Shown here: positions 53,081-61,158 of the stretch, piece after piece
Layout of the letters: each line of letters starts with the position of its first letter
How positions within the stretch are numbered: the first letter of the stretch is position 1
Source of the DNA: Marinimicrobium hydrolyticum
GTDB lineage: Bacteria; Pseudomonadota; Gammaproteobacteria; Pseudomonadales; Cellvibrionaceae
Assembly: GCF_030848505.1 (NCBI RefSeq)
Contig: NZ_JAVDDU010000003.1
Span: forward strand, 372,001 to 436,000
Length of the DNA stretch: 64,000 nt
Direction: 5' to 3'
Notes under the pieces: model-generated
What the model was told of the DNA's origin: nothing
The model's database searches: none
Seen by the model: only the letters and a program-made list of their open reading frames with translations
Made by a program: the position numbers and the translations under genes

Positions 53081-55909
53081 ATGATCACCGGCTGGCGGGC
53101 ATTAAGTTGGGGCCTGAGTTTGGCGCTTGGGCTGGGAGTCGTCGCCTGTGGCGGTGGCCCTGGCCGAGTGGACGAAGAGGGCAACCCTCAGAGGCGCCAG
53201 CAGCCCGACCCAGTAGTTGTGGATTTCGCCGTCGCCTACATAGCGCGGCCTATACCCCGAGAAGAGCGGGAAGCCGGCTTGGGTGACATCCGGGCCACTG
53301 ATCTGCTCGACCCTACCGCGTTCAATCCTGGCGCCCGGCTTTATCTAAAAGACCGGGCCACGGCCACCGCCGCCAGCCGCACACTGACGGAAGGCGCTTT
53401 TGAGCCGGGCGCGCTGTATGACGTCAAAGACCTGAGCGCCCACCCGGACGGGAACCGGCTATTGTTCGCCATGCGTGCACCGGAGCTGGAAGATGTGGAC
53501 GAGGATGAACAGCCCACCTGGAATATCTGGGAGTACGACCTGCGCTTGGATCAATTGCGGCGCGTGATTGGCTCGGACATCCGCGCGGAAGCCGGCCACG
53601 ACCTGAGCCCGCGCTACCTGCCGGACGGCCGCATTGTGTTCACGTCCACTCGCCAATCCCGCAGCCGCGCCATACTGTTGGATGACAACAAACCCCAATT
53701 CGACGCTCTGGTGGAAAACGACAATGTGCCGGCCCTGCTGCTCCATGTCATGGAGGACGACGGCACCGAGATCGAGCAAATCACCTACAACCAAAGCCAC
53801 GACCTTCAGCCCAGCGTTCTTCAGAACGGCCGCATTCTGTTTACCCGGTGGGACGGTTTCAACCGCGACCGCCTAAGCCTGTACACGGTGAATCCCGACG
53901 GCACGGACATGAGCTTCCACTATGGTTACCATAGTCTGAACGGTGAGCAAGCGCCCACTTTGTTCCGCCCACAGCAGATGCCCGATGGCCGAATCCTGGC
54001 CATTTACAAACCACGTGACGAACTGCTTGGCGGCGATATGCTGGCCATCGAAACCTCTCATTTCAGTGAGAACGACGTTGACCTGGCGGGCTTTTCCGGC
54101 GGCCCCGCCCAATCTTCCATCTCCATACTGCCCGCCCGTATCGATGGCGAGATTTCCCCCCATGGCCTGTACAACAGCGCCTATCCGTTGCACGACGGCA
54201 GCAACCGGCTGCTGGTGAGCTGGAGTCAATGTCGGTTGGAGCGGGCGGACGAGGATCGCGTTGTACCCTGCACCGAGGAATGGCTCGCCACAGAAGGGTT
54301 GCAGCAGGCGCCCCCGCTGTTTGGGCTCTGGGTCTACAACCTCACCAATCAGACCCAGCAGCCTTTGGTGCTGGCGAGGGAAGGCACTCTGTATACCGAC
54401 GCGCTGGCCCTGGAACCCGTACCCGCGCCGACGTACCTGCCGCCCAGTTCTGACAACAACAGCAATCTGGTGGATCAGGGAGTCGGCATACTGCACATTC
54501 AAAGCGTCTACGACTTGGACGGAGAAGACAGCACCAGCGCGGGCATCACCCATCTGGCGGACCCAGGCCAGACGAGCGCCGCCGAACGGCCGGCGCGTTT
54601 TCTGCGCCTCATTAAGGCCGTCTCCACCCCTGAGCGGGACGTGTTACGCGGCCAGGACGACGACATCTTTGGCAACCGCTTTAACCAAAATCGGGGCCTG
54701 CTGGAGATTCTGGGCTACGCCCCCATCGAACCGGACGGCTCGGTCAAAGTCCGGGTGCCCGCCGATCGCGCCTTCACGTTTGACGTCGTCAACGCGGACG
54801 GCGCCCGCGTCGGCGCCCGCCACAACAACTGGCTGCAACTGCGCGCCGGCGAAGTGCGCCATTGCGCCGGTTGCCACAGCGCCGACAGTCAACTTCCTCA
54901 CGGGCGCCCGGATGCGCAGTTGGCACTCGCTTACGAGGGAGCCTCGACCAGCGGCGCACCTTTCCCAAACACCCGCCGCACCGACGCCTTCGGCACCCAA
55001 GAATACCCTGATATGGGCGAAACCATGGCCCAGTTTGATGCCCGTATCGCCCTGAGCTGCGCCGACAGTAACGACGCCAGCACCTGCACCTTGCGCGGCC
55101 CACGAGCACCCAGCGTGGACCTGATCTACGACGATACCTGGACCGACCCTCAGGTGCGCACGCCGAATCAAAGCTTTGCCTATCGTTACGCCAATCTCAG
55201 CAGCGACGATTACCGGGAAGCTGAATTCAATGAAGACGATACCGTAACCCTGGAGCCTTCCCCCGTGCACGCGCCAGTGGCGGAAGGCTGCCAGACGCAA
55301 TGGCACAGCCTGTGTCGCATTGTCATCAATTACGAGAATCACATTCAGCCCTTGTGGGAGCGTCAACGCTGGCTGACGGAAGAGGACGAAGACGGAGAGC
55401 GCCAGCTGGCGCTGGACAATGAAGACTTACCCATAAACCACACCTGCACCAGCTGCCACAGCCGCAACGACACCGATGGCGTGCTCCGAATTCCGGCCGG
55501 ACAGTTGGAGCTGGTGCGCGACGCCGCCGCCAACGGGCAGATGCGCTCGTTTCTGGAGCTGCTCAACAACGATGTGGAACTGGAAATCGTCGACGAGGCT
55601 CTGGTACCGCGCTTGGTGGAAACCGGAGAGTATGAGCGCGACGAAGACGGCGAGCTGATTCTGGATGACGACACCGGCGAGCCCATCCCCGTACTGGCTA
55701 CAGTGACGGTCAGGCCCAGCATGTCTCGAGGCGGTGCCGCCAACAGCGGGCGCTTTTTCAGCACATTCACAACCTTCAACGAAGACGAGGGCGAAGCTGT
55801 GGATCACCGCGGCATGCTGAACCCGCACGAGCTTCGACTGCTGCGCGAATGGCTGGATCTGAACGCCCGCTACTACAACAACCAATTTGACCGAGCGGAT
55901 TCTGAATAA
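53081..55909 (+). CDS. HzsA-like diheme lipoprotein with PD40 repeats
   Basis: 942 residues. Lipobox VVAC (Cys23) after a short signal. PD40/propeller-like repeats (about 110-300) are seen: DLSAHPDGNRLLFAM, DLSPRYLPDGRIVFTS, DLQPSVLQNGRILFT. Then comes a domain like the middle part of the hydrazine synthase alpha subunit (GYAPIEPDGSVKVRVPADRAF, NWLQLRAGEVRHCAGCH). Heme motifs are CAGCH (from Cys595) and CTSCH (from Cys789). The match is to the HzsA-related family seen in many non-anammox bacteria, so hydrazine synthesis is not implied. It begins a run of six tightly packed genes on the plus strand. Confidence 0.83.
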   Translation: MITGWRALSWGLSLALGLGVVACGGGPGRVDEEGNPQRRQQPDPVVVDFAVAYIARPIPREEREAGLGDIRATDLLDPTAFNPGARLYLKDRATATAASRTLTEGAFEPGALYDVKDLSAHPDGNRLLFAMRAPELEDVDEDEQPTWNIWEYDLRLDQLRRVIGSDIRAEAGHDLSPRYLPDGRIVFTSTRQSRSRAILLDDNKPQFDALVENDNVPALLLHVMEDDGTEIEQITYNQSHDLQPSVLQNGRILFTRWDGFNRDRLSLYTVNPDGTDMSFHYGYHSLNGEQAPTLFRPQQMPDGRILAIYKPRDELLGGDMLAIETSHFSENDVDLAGFSGGPAQSSISILPARIDGEISPHGLYNSAYPLHDGSNRLLVSWSQCRLERADEDRVVPCTEEWLATEGLQQAPPLFGLWVYNLTNQTQQPLVLAREGTLYTDALALEPVPAPTYLPPSSDNNSNLVDQGVGILHIQSVYDLDGEDSTSAGITHLADPGQTSAAERPARFLRLIKAVSTPERDVLRGQDDDIFGNRFNQNRGLLEILGYAPIEPDGSVKVRVPADRAFTFDVVNADGARVGARHNNWLQLRAGEVRHCAGCHSADSQLPHGRPDAQLALAYEGASTSGAPFPNTRRTDAFGTQEYPDMGETMAQFDARIALSCADSNDASTCTLRGPRAPSVDLIYDDTWTDPQVRTPNQSFAYRYANLSSDDYREAEFNEDDTVTLEPSPVHAPVAEGCQTQWHSLCRIVINYENHIQPLWERQRWLTEEDEDGERQLALDNEDLPINHTCTSCHSRNDTDGVLRIPAGQLELVRDAAANGQMRSFLELLNNDVELEIVDEALVPRLVETGEYERDEDGELILDDDTGEPIPVLATVTVRPSMSRGGAANSGRFFSTFTTFNEDEGEAVDHRGMLNPHELRLLREWLDLNARYYNNQFDRADSE

Positions 55910-55912
55910 CTC

Positions 55913-56695
55913 ATGAGAGCAGCTGCCCGCGTTGTTTCCGCGCCCGCCACTAGACACCTCTGGGCGCCCCTTTGGCTGCTCGCGCTGTCGCTCGGGCTTG
56001 TGTTCGCCTCTCCTGCTCAGGCGAAACCTCTGCAGGTGAGTGTCAACAGCGCGTACATTGACGTCTACACCGGGCCGGGACGCGGCTACCCCATTTTTCA
56101 TGTGGTGGAGCGGGGCGAGCAGATCACGCTGCTGAAACGGCGCACCGACTGGATAAAAGTTGAAACCCGGCGCGGCCAGCAAGGCTGGATCCAACGCGAA
56201 GCCTTACGCCACACTCTGGGGCCGGACGGTCTGCCCCCGACCATGGTAGATCCCGGGCAAAGCGATTATCTAGCGCGCCGCTTTGAGCTGGGAGTCAGCG
56301 TAGGCGACTTTGCCGGGGCCGATTCACTGAACGCCAGCCTGGGCTACCGCTTTACACCGCAGTTGACCACCGAGCTGCGCGTCGGCCAAAACACCGGCCA
56401 GTATTCCGACAGCCGCATGGCCACTTTGGGGCTGCTGCATCAGCCCTTCCCCGAATGGCGAGTATCGCCGTTTTTTGGCATAGCCGCCGGGCGCATCAAA
56501 ACCCTTCCCAGCGCCACTCTGGTGGAGGCCCAGGACCGGGAAGACAACCTGCTGCAAGCCAGCCTGGGAACCTATGTGTACCTCAGCCGCCGGTTTTTTC
56601 TGCGTGTGGAATACACCAACCACCAGATTTTGACCAGCCGAGAAACCAACGAAGAGATTAACGAATGGAAACTAGGTTTCAACGTATTTTTCTAG
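55913..56695 (+). CDS. SH3-domain outer-membrane beta-barrel protein
   Basis: 260 residues, 3 bases after the HzsA-like gene. Signal peptide to about residue 37 (PAQA-K). A bacterial SH3 domain (about 40-98) reads LQVSVNSAYIDVYTGPGRGYPIFHVV and WIKVETRRGQQGWIQ. Then a beta-barrel domain of about 150 residues ends in Phe, as outer-membrane proteins do. Alternating strands such as LNASLGYRFTPQLTTELRVG are visible. The SH3 part may touch peptidoglycan or a partner protein. Its last 31 bases overlap the next gene, another barrel, so the two were probably produced together as a pair. Confidence 0.8.
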   Translation: MRAAARVVSAPATRHLWAPLWLLALSLGLVFASPAQAKPLQVSVNSAYIDVYTGPGRGYPIFHVVERGEQITLLKRRTDWIKVETRRGQQGWIQREALRHTLGPDGLPPTMVDPGQSDYLARRFELGVSVGDFAGADSLNASLGYRFTPQLTTELRVGQNTGQYSDSRMATLGLLHQPFPEWRVSPFFGIAAGRIKTLPSATLVEAQDREDNLLQASLGTYVYLSRRFFLRVEYTNHQILTSRETNEEINEWKLGFNVFF

Positions 56696-57303
56696 CCGCC
56701 GTGCTAGCGCTGGGGCCGAGTCTGGCCTGGGCTGAGCGGGACATACTCGAAGACATTGCCAGCCCCGAGGTCGAGCGGCGCCACGTGAAAGAGAGCAAAC
56801 TCGACTCGGAGAATTTCGAGCTGGGCGTTTTCTACGGCTTGTTTAGCGTCGAGGATTTCGGCAGCAACCCGGTGATGGGGCTGACCCTTGCCTACCACGC
56901 CACCGAGCGCGTTTTCTTTGAGGCCGCCTATGGCGTAACGGAAACCCGGGAAACCAGCTATGAACTGCTCAGCGGCTCCGTCGCCCTACTCACAGAGGAT
57001 GAACGCGAATACCGGTATTACAATCTGTCCCTGGGCTATAATTTGTTTCCTGGGCAAATTTATTTGAGCGAAAACTGGACCTTCAACACCAACGCCTACA
57101 TCATCGCCGGAGCCGGCAACACCACCTTTGCCGCGCAGGAGTATTTTACTTACAACCTGGGCGCGGGCCTGCGACTCTACACTACCGATTGGCTGGCCTT
57201 GGATATCAGTATGCGCGGCCATGTGTTCACGCACGAACTCCTGGGCCGGGAAGTGCAAGTCAACAACCTGGAAGCGCGCATGGGTGTGTCGGTTTTCTTT
57301 TAG
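56665..57303 (+). CDS. outer-membrane beta-barrel domain protein
   Basis: 212 residues, overlapping the previous gene by 31 bases. Signal peptide to about residue 23 (LAWA-E). A short helical linker (EVERRHVKESKLDSENFELG) leads into an eight-strand-like barrel ending VSVFF. The pattern matches the outer-membrane beta-barrel domain family found in myxobacteria and gammaproteobacteria beside SH3/barrel partners. A lipid-facing structural or channel role is likely. No catalytic residues are apparent. Confidence 0.78.
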   Translation: METRFQRIFLAAVLALGPSLAWAERDILEDIASPEVERRHVKESKLDSENFELGVFYGLFSVEDFGSNPVMGLTLAYHATERVFFEAAYGVTETRETSYELLSGSVALLTEDEREYRYYNLSLGYNLFPGQIYLSENWTFNTNAYIIAGAGNTTFAAQEYFTYNLGAGLRLYTTDWLALDISMRGHVFTHELLGREVQVNNLEARMGVSVFF

Positions 57304-57337
57304 AATGGTTGCCACTATTTAACAAACGAGGTTACTT

Positions 57338-57814
57338 ATGCGGAATATTTTATGCTGGGGCTTTCTGGCCATTTTTTTAGCGGCTGGCGCCCACGCCGAG
57401 CCCGCACCGGACTTTACCCTAAAAACCGATTCCGGTGAAAACCTGCGCTTGGCCGAACAACGCGGCAAAGTGGTCATGATCAACTTTTGGGCTTCCTGGT
57501 GCGCTCCCTGCCGGGAAGAAATGCCCATTCTGGACGAACTGTACCAACGCTACGAACGCGCTGGTTTTACGTTGTTCGGCGTGAACGTGGAGCAGGACAA
57601 CCGCGCTGCGAAACGCTTTCTGGAAGATGTGGGCGTTTCCTTCCCGATTTTGTACGACCCCACCAGTGAAGTCAGCCGCAAGTATCAGGTCAGCGCCATG
57701 CCCACCACCGTTATGGTGGATCGGGACGGGCAAGTCCGCTACGTGAACCGCGGCTACCGGCCGGGCGATGAGGAAAAATACCGTGCCCAGATTCGCGAGC
57801 TGATCCGCGAATGA
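57338..57814 (+). CDS. TlpA-family thiol-disulfide oxidoreductase
   Basis: 158 residues. Signal peptide about 1-20 (GAHA-E). Thioredoxin fold of the TlpA/ResA/DsbE type: APDFTLKTDSGENLRL, active site WASWCAPCREEMP (Cys55, Cys58) and the cis-Pro loop SAMPTTVMVD. It acts as a periplasmic reductant of protein disulfides, for example apocytochrome or metal-site cysteines. In this cluster of CxxCH proteins and a Cys-tailed lipoprotein it is the natural thiol-handling partner. Its stop overlaps the DUF4266 start (ATGA). Confidence 0.92.
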   Translation: MRNILCWGFLAIFLAAGAHAEPAPDFTLKTDSGENLRLAEQRGKVVMINFWASWCAPCREEMPILDELYQRYERAGFTLFGVNVEQDNRAAKRFLEDVGVSFPILYDPTSEVSRKYQVSAMPTTVMVDRDGQVRYVNRGYRPGDEEKYRAQIRELIRE

Positions 57815-58035
57815 ATTGGTTCGGAACAATCAGCGTCTTGAGTCTGTGCCTATTGCTGGGCGCCTGCGGCGTGCAGCCCTGGGTACAGCCCTACGAGCGC
57901 CAGAAGCTCGCCGACCCGATCATGAGTTTTGACCGGGACCCCGTCGCCAGCAGTTATCTGCATCACGTAAACGACGCGCGGGAATCGGCCCGCGGTGCTG
58001 ACGGCAGTTCCGGAGGCGGCTGTGGCTGTAATTAG
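57811..58035 (+). CDS. DUF4266 lipoprotein with C-terminal GGGCGCN
   Basis: 74 residues, with its ATG overlapping the TlpA stop. Lipobox LLGAC (Cys19). The mature part PWVQPYERQKLADPIMSFDRD, then HHVNDARESARGA, is the DUF4266 pattern, and the protein ends in GGGCGCN. The paired terminal cysteines, exposed at the end of a flexible Gly tail, look like a metal- or cofactor-binding or modification site. DUF4266 travels with TlpA-like and DUF3570 proteins in other bacteria. Function is not known. The DUF3570 gene overlaps its last 14 bases. Confidence 0.88.
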   Translation: MNWFGTISVLSLCLLLGACGVQPWVQPYERQKLADPIMSFDRDPVASSYLHHVNDARESARGADGSSGGGCGCN

Positions 58036-59224
58036 CCGGTGGTTAACTCGCGTGAGTGAGACAAGATCCTGGCGAGTGACACTGGGCACCTTGCTGCTTT
58101 GCGGGATAACCTACCCCGCCGCTGCCGTATTGCCCGATGAACGTATCGACATTCTCTATCACAGCTACGAAGGTGGCGGCGTCAAGATCGACGGGCCAGC
58201 CATACTGGTGCGCAAGAATGTGGGCAATTCGGTTTCTCTGAGCGGCAAATACTATGTGGACACTGTCAGCGGTGCGTCCCTGGATGTGCGCGCTGCCGGA
58301 GTGGACGTGGACTCCGGAGCCAGCCCCTACCGGGAGGAGCGCACGGAATACAATCTCGGCCTCGACTATCTGCGCGACCGAACACTGATCAGTGTGGGTT
58401 ACGCCAACAGCCAGGAAAACGATTACGACGCTGAGACGTTCAGCCTTAACGTCAGCCAAACGTTCTTTGGCGATCTCACCACAGTCAGCATGGGCGTCAG
58501 TTACGGTCGCGATGTAGTGGGACGAAACGATCGACCGGATTTTGAAGAGGAACTGGAGCGACGTCGGTACAGCCTCACCCTAACACAGATTCTTACCACC
58601 AGCTTGGTCACCGAATTCAGTTACGAAGCCGCCCTTGATCAGGGCTATATCAATAATCCCTACCGCTTCATTCGCTATCGTGACCTTGGCAGCGAGCGCG
58701 GTTACAGTTTTCAGACCGAGGTTTACCCCAATACCCGCAACAGCGACGCCTTCGGCCTGCGGGCGCTTTACCACCTACCCTGGCGCGGAGCTCTGCGTGC
58801 GGAGTATCGCTACTTCGAAGATAACTGGGACATCACAGCCGAAAACGTCGAGCTGCGTTATACGCACTCGCTACGGGATGCTTGGCTACTGGAATTCAAA
58901 GTCAGGCACTATGAACAGACCGGCGCACGATTTTATCAGGATTTGTTCGACTTCCGGGACGCACAAAACTTTATGGCTCGGGATAAGGAAATGGGGCCAT
59001 TTGATTCTTTAACCTATGGCTTAGGCGCCACCTACGAACTGCCTCGAGGTTTGATCCCTGGGTTTGAGCGCAGCACCGTCAATTTTTATTGGGATCGAAT
59101 TGACTTTAATTACCACGACTTTAGGGACGTAACGGTTTCGCCCCAGGATTACGCCCTCGGCGAAGAACCGCTGTATGGTTCCGCCGCCAATGTTATCCGC
59201 TTTTATTTTTCTTTCTGGTTTTAA
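58022..59224 (+). CDS. DUF3570 outer-membrane protein
   Basis: About 400 residues from a GTG at 58022, with GGAGGC 5 bases upstream inside the DUF4266 tail codons; a GTG at 57995 is also in frame. A signal peptide follows (LGTLLLCGITYPAAA). The body is rich in alternating strands (YYVDTVSGASLDVRAAGVD, YNLGLDYLRDRTLISVGYANS) and ends FYFSFWF, an outer-membrane barrel end. Family DUF3570 has no known activity. Overlap with DUF4266 suggests a 1:1 functional pair, perhaps a barrel that receives or displays the Cys-tailed lipoprotein. It closes the plus-strand unit. Confidence 0.86.
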   Translation: MAVISRWLTRVSETRSWRVTLGTLLLCGITYPAAAVLPDERIDILYHSYEGGGVKIDGPAILVRKNVGNSVSLSGKYYVDTVSGASLDVRAAGVDVDSGASPYREERTEYNLGLDYLRDRTLISVGYANSQENDYDAETFSLNVSQTFFGDLTTVSMGVSYGRDVVGRNDRPDFEEELERRRYSLTLTQILTTSLVTEFSYEAALDQGYINNPYRFIRYRDLGSERGYSFQTEVYPNTRNSDAFGLRALYHLPWRGALRAEYRYFEDNWDITAENVELRYTHSLRDAWLLEFKVRHYEQTGARFYQDLFDFRDAQNFMARDKEMGPFDSLTYGLGATYELPRGLIPGFERSTVNFYWDRIDFNYHDFRDVTVSPQDYALGEEPLYGSAANVIRFYFSFWF

Positions 59225-59238
59225 CGGCCAACGCTCGA

Positions 59239-59421
59239 TCAACGCTTTCGCGGACCAAACAGCAACCACACAATAAAGCCAAATAGTGGCAACAACAGCA
59301 ACACCAATATCCACACCACTTTCGCGCCCGTGGAAGCGGAGCTTTCCACGGTTTTCACAATGGCGTAGATAACGCACGCCAACAGGATAAGTCCAAGTAT
59401 TCCACCCACTTCTACACGCAT
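59239..59421 (-). CDS. PLDc_N domain small membrane protein
   Basis: 60 residues with two hydrophobic helices (GGILGLILLACVIYAIVKTV and AKVVWILVLLLLPLFGFIVW) and the end FGPRKR, the phospholipase D N-terminal-like (PLDc_N) signature. Such proteins sit in the inner membrane. They occur alone in many genomes and their role is unknown. It converges with the DUF3570 gene (14 bases between stops) but is a separate unit. Confidence 0.83.
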   Translation of the reverse strand: MRVEVGGILGLILLACVIYAIVKTVESSASTGAKVVWILVLLLLPLFGFIVWLLFGPRKR

Positions 59422-59460
59422 ATCCTTGTTCTCCTCTTGATGTTTATTCAGCTTGGCTTA

Positions 59461-59604
59461 CTGGATTCCCGCGTACGCGGGAATGACGAACGGGCTGATA
59501 AGATCTCGAAAACAGCAACGAGCACTCGTCGAGCGTGGCTCTGAACCCGGCAGACAGCACTTCCACCGTTCCCCAGTCGTCGTCCCCGCGAAAGCGGGGA
59601 CCCA
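59461..59604. repeat. pair of REP-like palindromes
   Basis: GATTCCCGCGTACGCGGGAAT (59464 on) and GTCCCCGCGAAAGCGGGGAC (59582 on) lie about 100 bases apart with opposite outer flanks (TGGATT...ATGACG and CGTC...CCAG). They resemble the pair at 20564-20642. The surrounding 328-base gap between the PLDc_N and hydrolase genes holds no other feature. Confidence 0.75.
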
Positions 59605-59749
59605 GCTTTCGCCAAGCTAGCTGCCTTTGAGTCTAAGGCCTAACCCGAAAGAGCTCAACATCCCGCGTCGAAACGTCGCGAACGAAATACCACTGCCACT
59701 GACAAATACTCTACGAGCAGACTCCTCGACTCATCTCGGAGCGGTCAGT

Positions 59750-60685
59750 ATGGAACACAAACCGACGACAGGCATGAGTTTAAGCACCGGTTCCAGCCGC
59801 CTGGGGCGCCGCCAGTTTCTGCGCTTATGCGGACTAGGCGGCGGCGCCTTGCTGGCGGGTTGCAATAACGACGAACGGCCTCTGGCGCCGGACATCCCGC
59901 CGCGATCAGAGTGGATGGATCCCGGGTCTCTCCAGTCCAGAATGACCACGGTCAACGATATCTCCATGCACGCGCTTATTTCCGTGGACGCTGCGCCGCC
60001 GGACGCGCCGCCTTTGGTGTTGGTGCACGGTTCCGGACTGTCCGGCCAATACATGATTCCCACAGCGCGCATGCTGACACCGTATTTTCCTATCTACGTT
60101 CCCGACATTCCCGGTTACGGTGCCAGTGGCGACCCGGGGAAAATACTCAACGTAGAGGAAATGGCGGACTGGTTGGTGGACTGGATGGATGCCATCCGCC
60201 TGCCCAGGGCTTCGTTTTTGGGCAATTCGTTCGGATGCCAGGTCATTGTCGAACTGGCTGCCCGCTATCCTGAATACACGGAACGGTTGCTCTTGCAGGG
60301 ACCCACCACACCCCCAGAGGAACGTTCAGCATTTCGCCAGTTCACCCGCTGGCGGCAAAACGAGCCGTACAATCCCATGTGGTTGGGCGACGTTACCCAG
60401 GAAGATTATGACCGCGCCGGCGCGTTGCGGCTGATCCAATCGTACATTTATCAGGTGCGTGATCCCATCGAGAAAAAAGCCCCAAGAATCCAGGCACCTA
60501 CTTTGATCATGAGAGGCGAGCACGATCCTGTCGCCTATCAGGAATTCTGTGAGGAACTGGCGCAGCTGTTTCCTCGAGGAGAGTTAGTGCTTGTTCCCGA
60601 TGTGGCACATACTCTGGTCTTTACCGCGCCGGAAGCGCTGACTAAGGCCACCCGGGAGTTTATGGCCAGGGAGGTATCGTCATGA
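59750..60685 (+). CDS. Tat-exported alpha/beta hydrolase lipoprotein
   Basis: 311 residues from the ATG at 59750; the frame is open from a TTG at 59627, but that part is not signal-like. A twin-arginine motif, LGRRQFLRL (Arg20-Arg21), and a lipobox, LLAGC (Cys38), show export through Tat and lipid anchoring. The hydrolase domain has VLVHGSGLSGQYMIP (oxyanion), PDIPGYGASG, nucleophile Ser160 in LGNSFGCQV, acid Asp in MRGEHDPVA and His in VPDVAHTLVF. Similar enzymes act on small esters or C-C bonds. The substrate is unknown. It overlaps the next gene (ATGA). Confidence 0.85.
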   Translation: MEHKPTTGMSLSTGSSRLGRRQFLRLCGLGGGALLAGCNNDERPLAPDIPPRSEWMDPGSLQSRMTTVNDISMHALISVDAAPPDAPPLVLVHGSGLSGQYMIPTARMLTPYFPIYVPDIPGYGASGDPGKILNVEEMADWLVDWMDAIRLPRASFLGNSFGCQVIVELAARYPEYTERLLLQGPTTPPEERSAFRQFTRWRQNEPYNPMWLGDVTQEDYDRAGALRLIQSYIYQVRDPIEKKAPRIQAPTLIMRGEHDPVAYQEFCEELAQLFPRGELVLVPDVAHTLVFTAPEALTKATREFMAREVSS

Positions 60686-61122
60686 CCGAGCGTACGGAAA
60701 AGGTGGTCATAGGTGCCCAACTGTTGCTGCTGGTATTGCCGGTGACGCTGTTTATGCTGGCGCTGGTGGGTTTGTCTTATGTGGCCTATCCGATCCCCAA
60801 CCCCGCCCCCATACAGATTCTGTTCGATGTTTGGGTCGTCTTGTCGGTGCTCGGCGTTGTATCCGCCTGGCGACTGGGAGTAGGCTACCTTAAAACCGGC
60901 GCGGCAGGACTGGCCGCCAAGGGCCTGCCATGGCTGATACTGCTGAGCGTGACCGCCTTGATCGGCTTAATCAGCCTGGTCATCGCCATTGAGCAATTGG
61001 TACTAGGAGCGGGTCAGGTACCGGAGGATCGCGTCGGCTTTACCCTGTTGGCGCCCACGGTGGCGCTGCTGCCTCTAGCGATTCACTTGTCGGTCAGACG
61101 AGTCCGGGGCAAGGCGAAGTAA
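60682..61122 (+). CDS. hypothetical four-helix membrane protein
   Basis: 146 residues with four hydrophobic helices (about 13-35, 45-65, 83-107 and 122-138) and a basic C-terminus (RRVRGKAK), so the ends probably face the cytoplasm. Its ATG overlaps the hydrolase stop, implying translational coupling. No family is recognised. TatD follows 36 bases later on the same strand. Confidence 0.7.
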   Translation: MTERTEKVVIGAQLLLLVLPVTLFMLALVGLSYVAYPIPNPAPIQILFDVWVVLSVLGVVSAWRLGVGYLKTGAAGLAAKGLPWLILLSVTALIGLISLVIAIEQLVLGAGQVPEDRVGFTLLAPTVALLPLAIHLSVRRVRGKAK

Positions 61123-61158
61123 ACTACTGCACAAACCGTTGCCCAAGGATACTACTGC

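Noticed and set aside
54261-55055. 264-residue plus-strand frame inside the HzsA-like gene
   Set aside because: Frame-shifted shadow with Pro/Thr/Ala bias and no start signal. The long frame carries lipobox, repeats and heme motifs.
53081-55909. Hydrazine synthase (anammox) function
   Set aside because: Only the HzsA-like middle domain pattern is shared. No HzsB/HzsC, hydrazine dehydrogenase or other anammox genes are present, and HzsA-like proteins occur widely in other bacteria.
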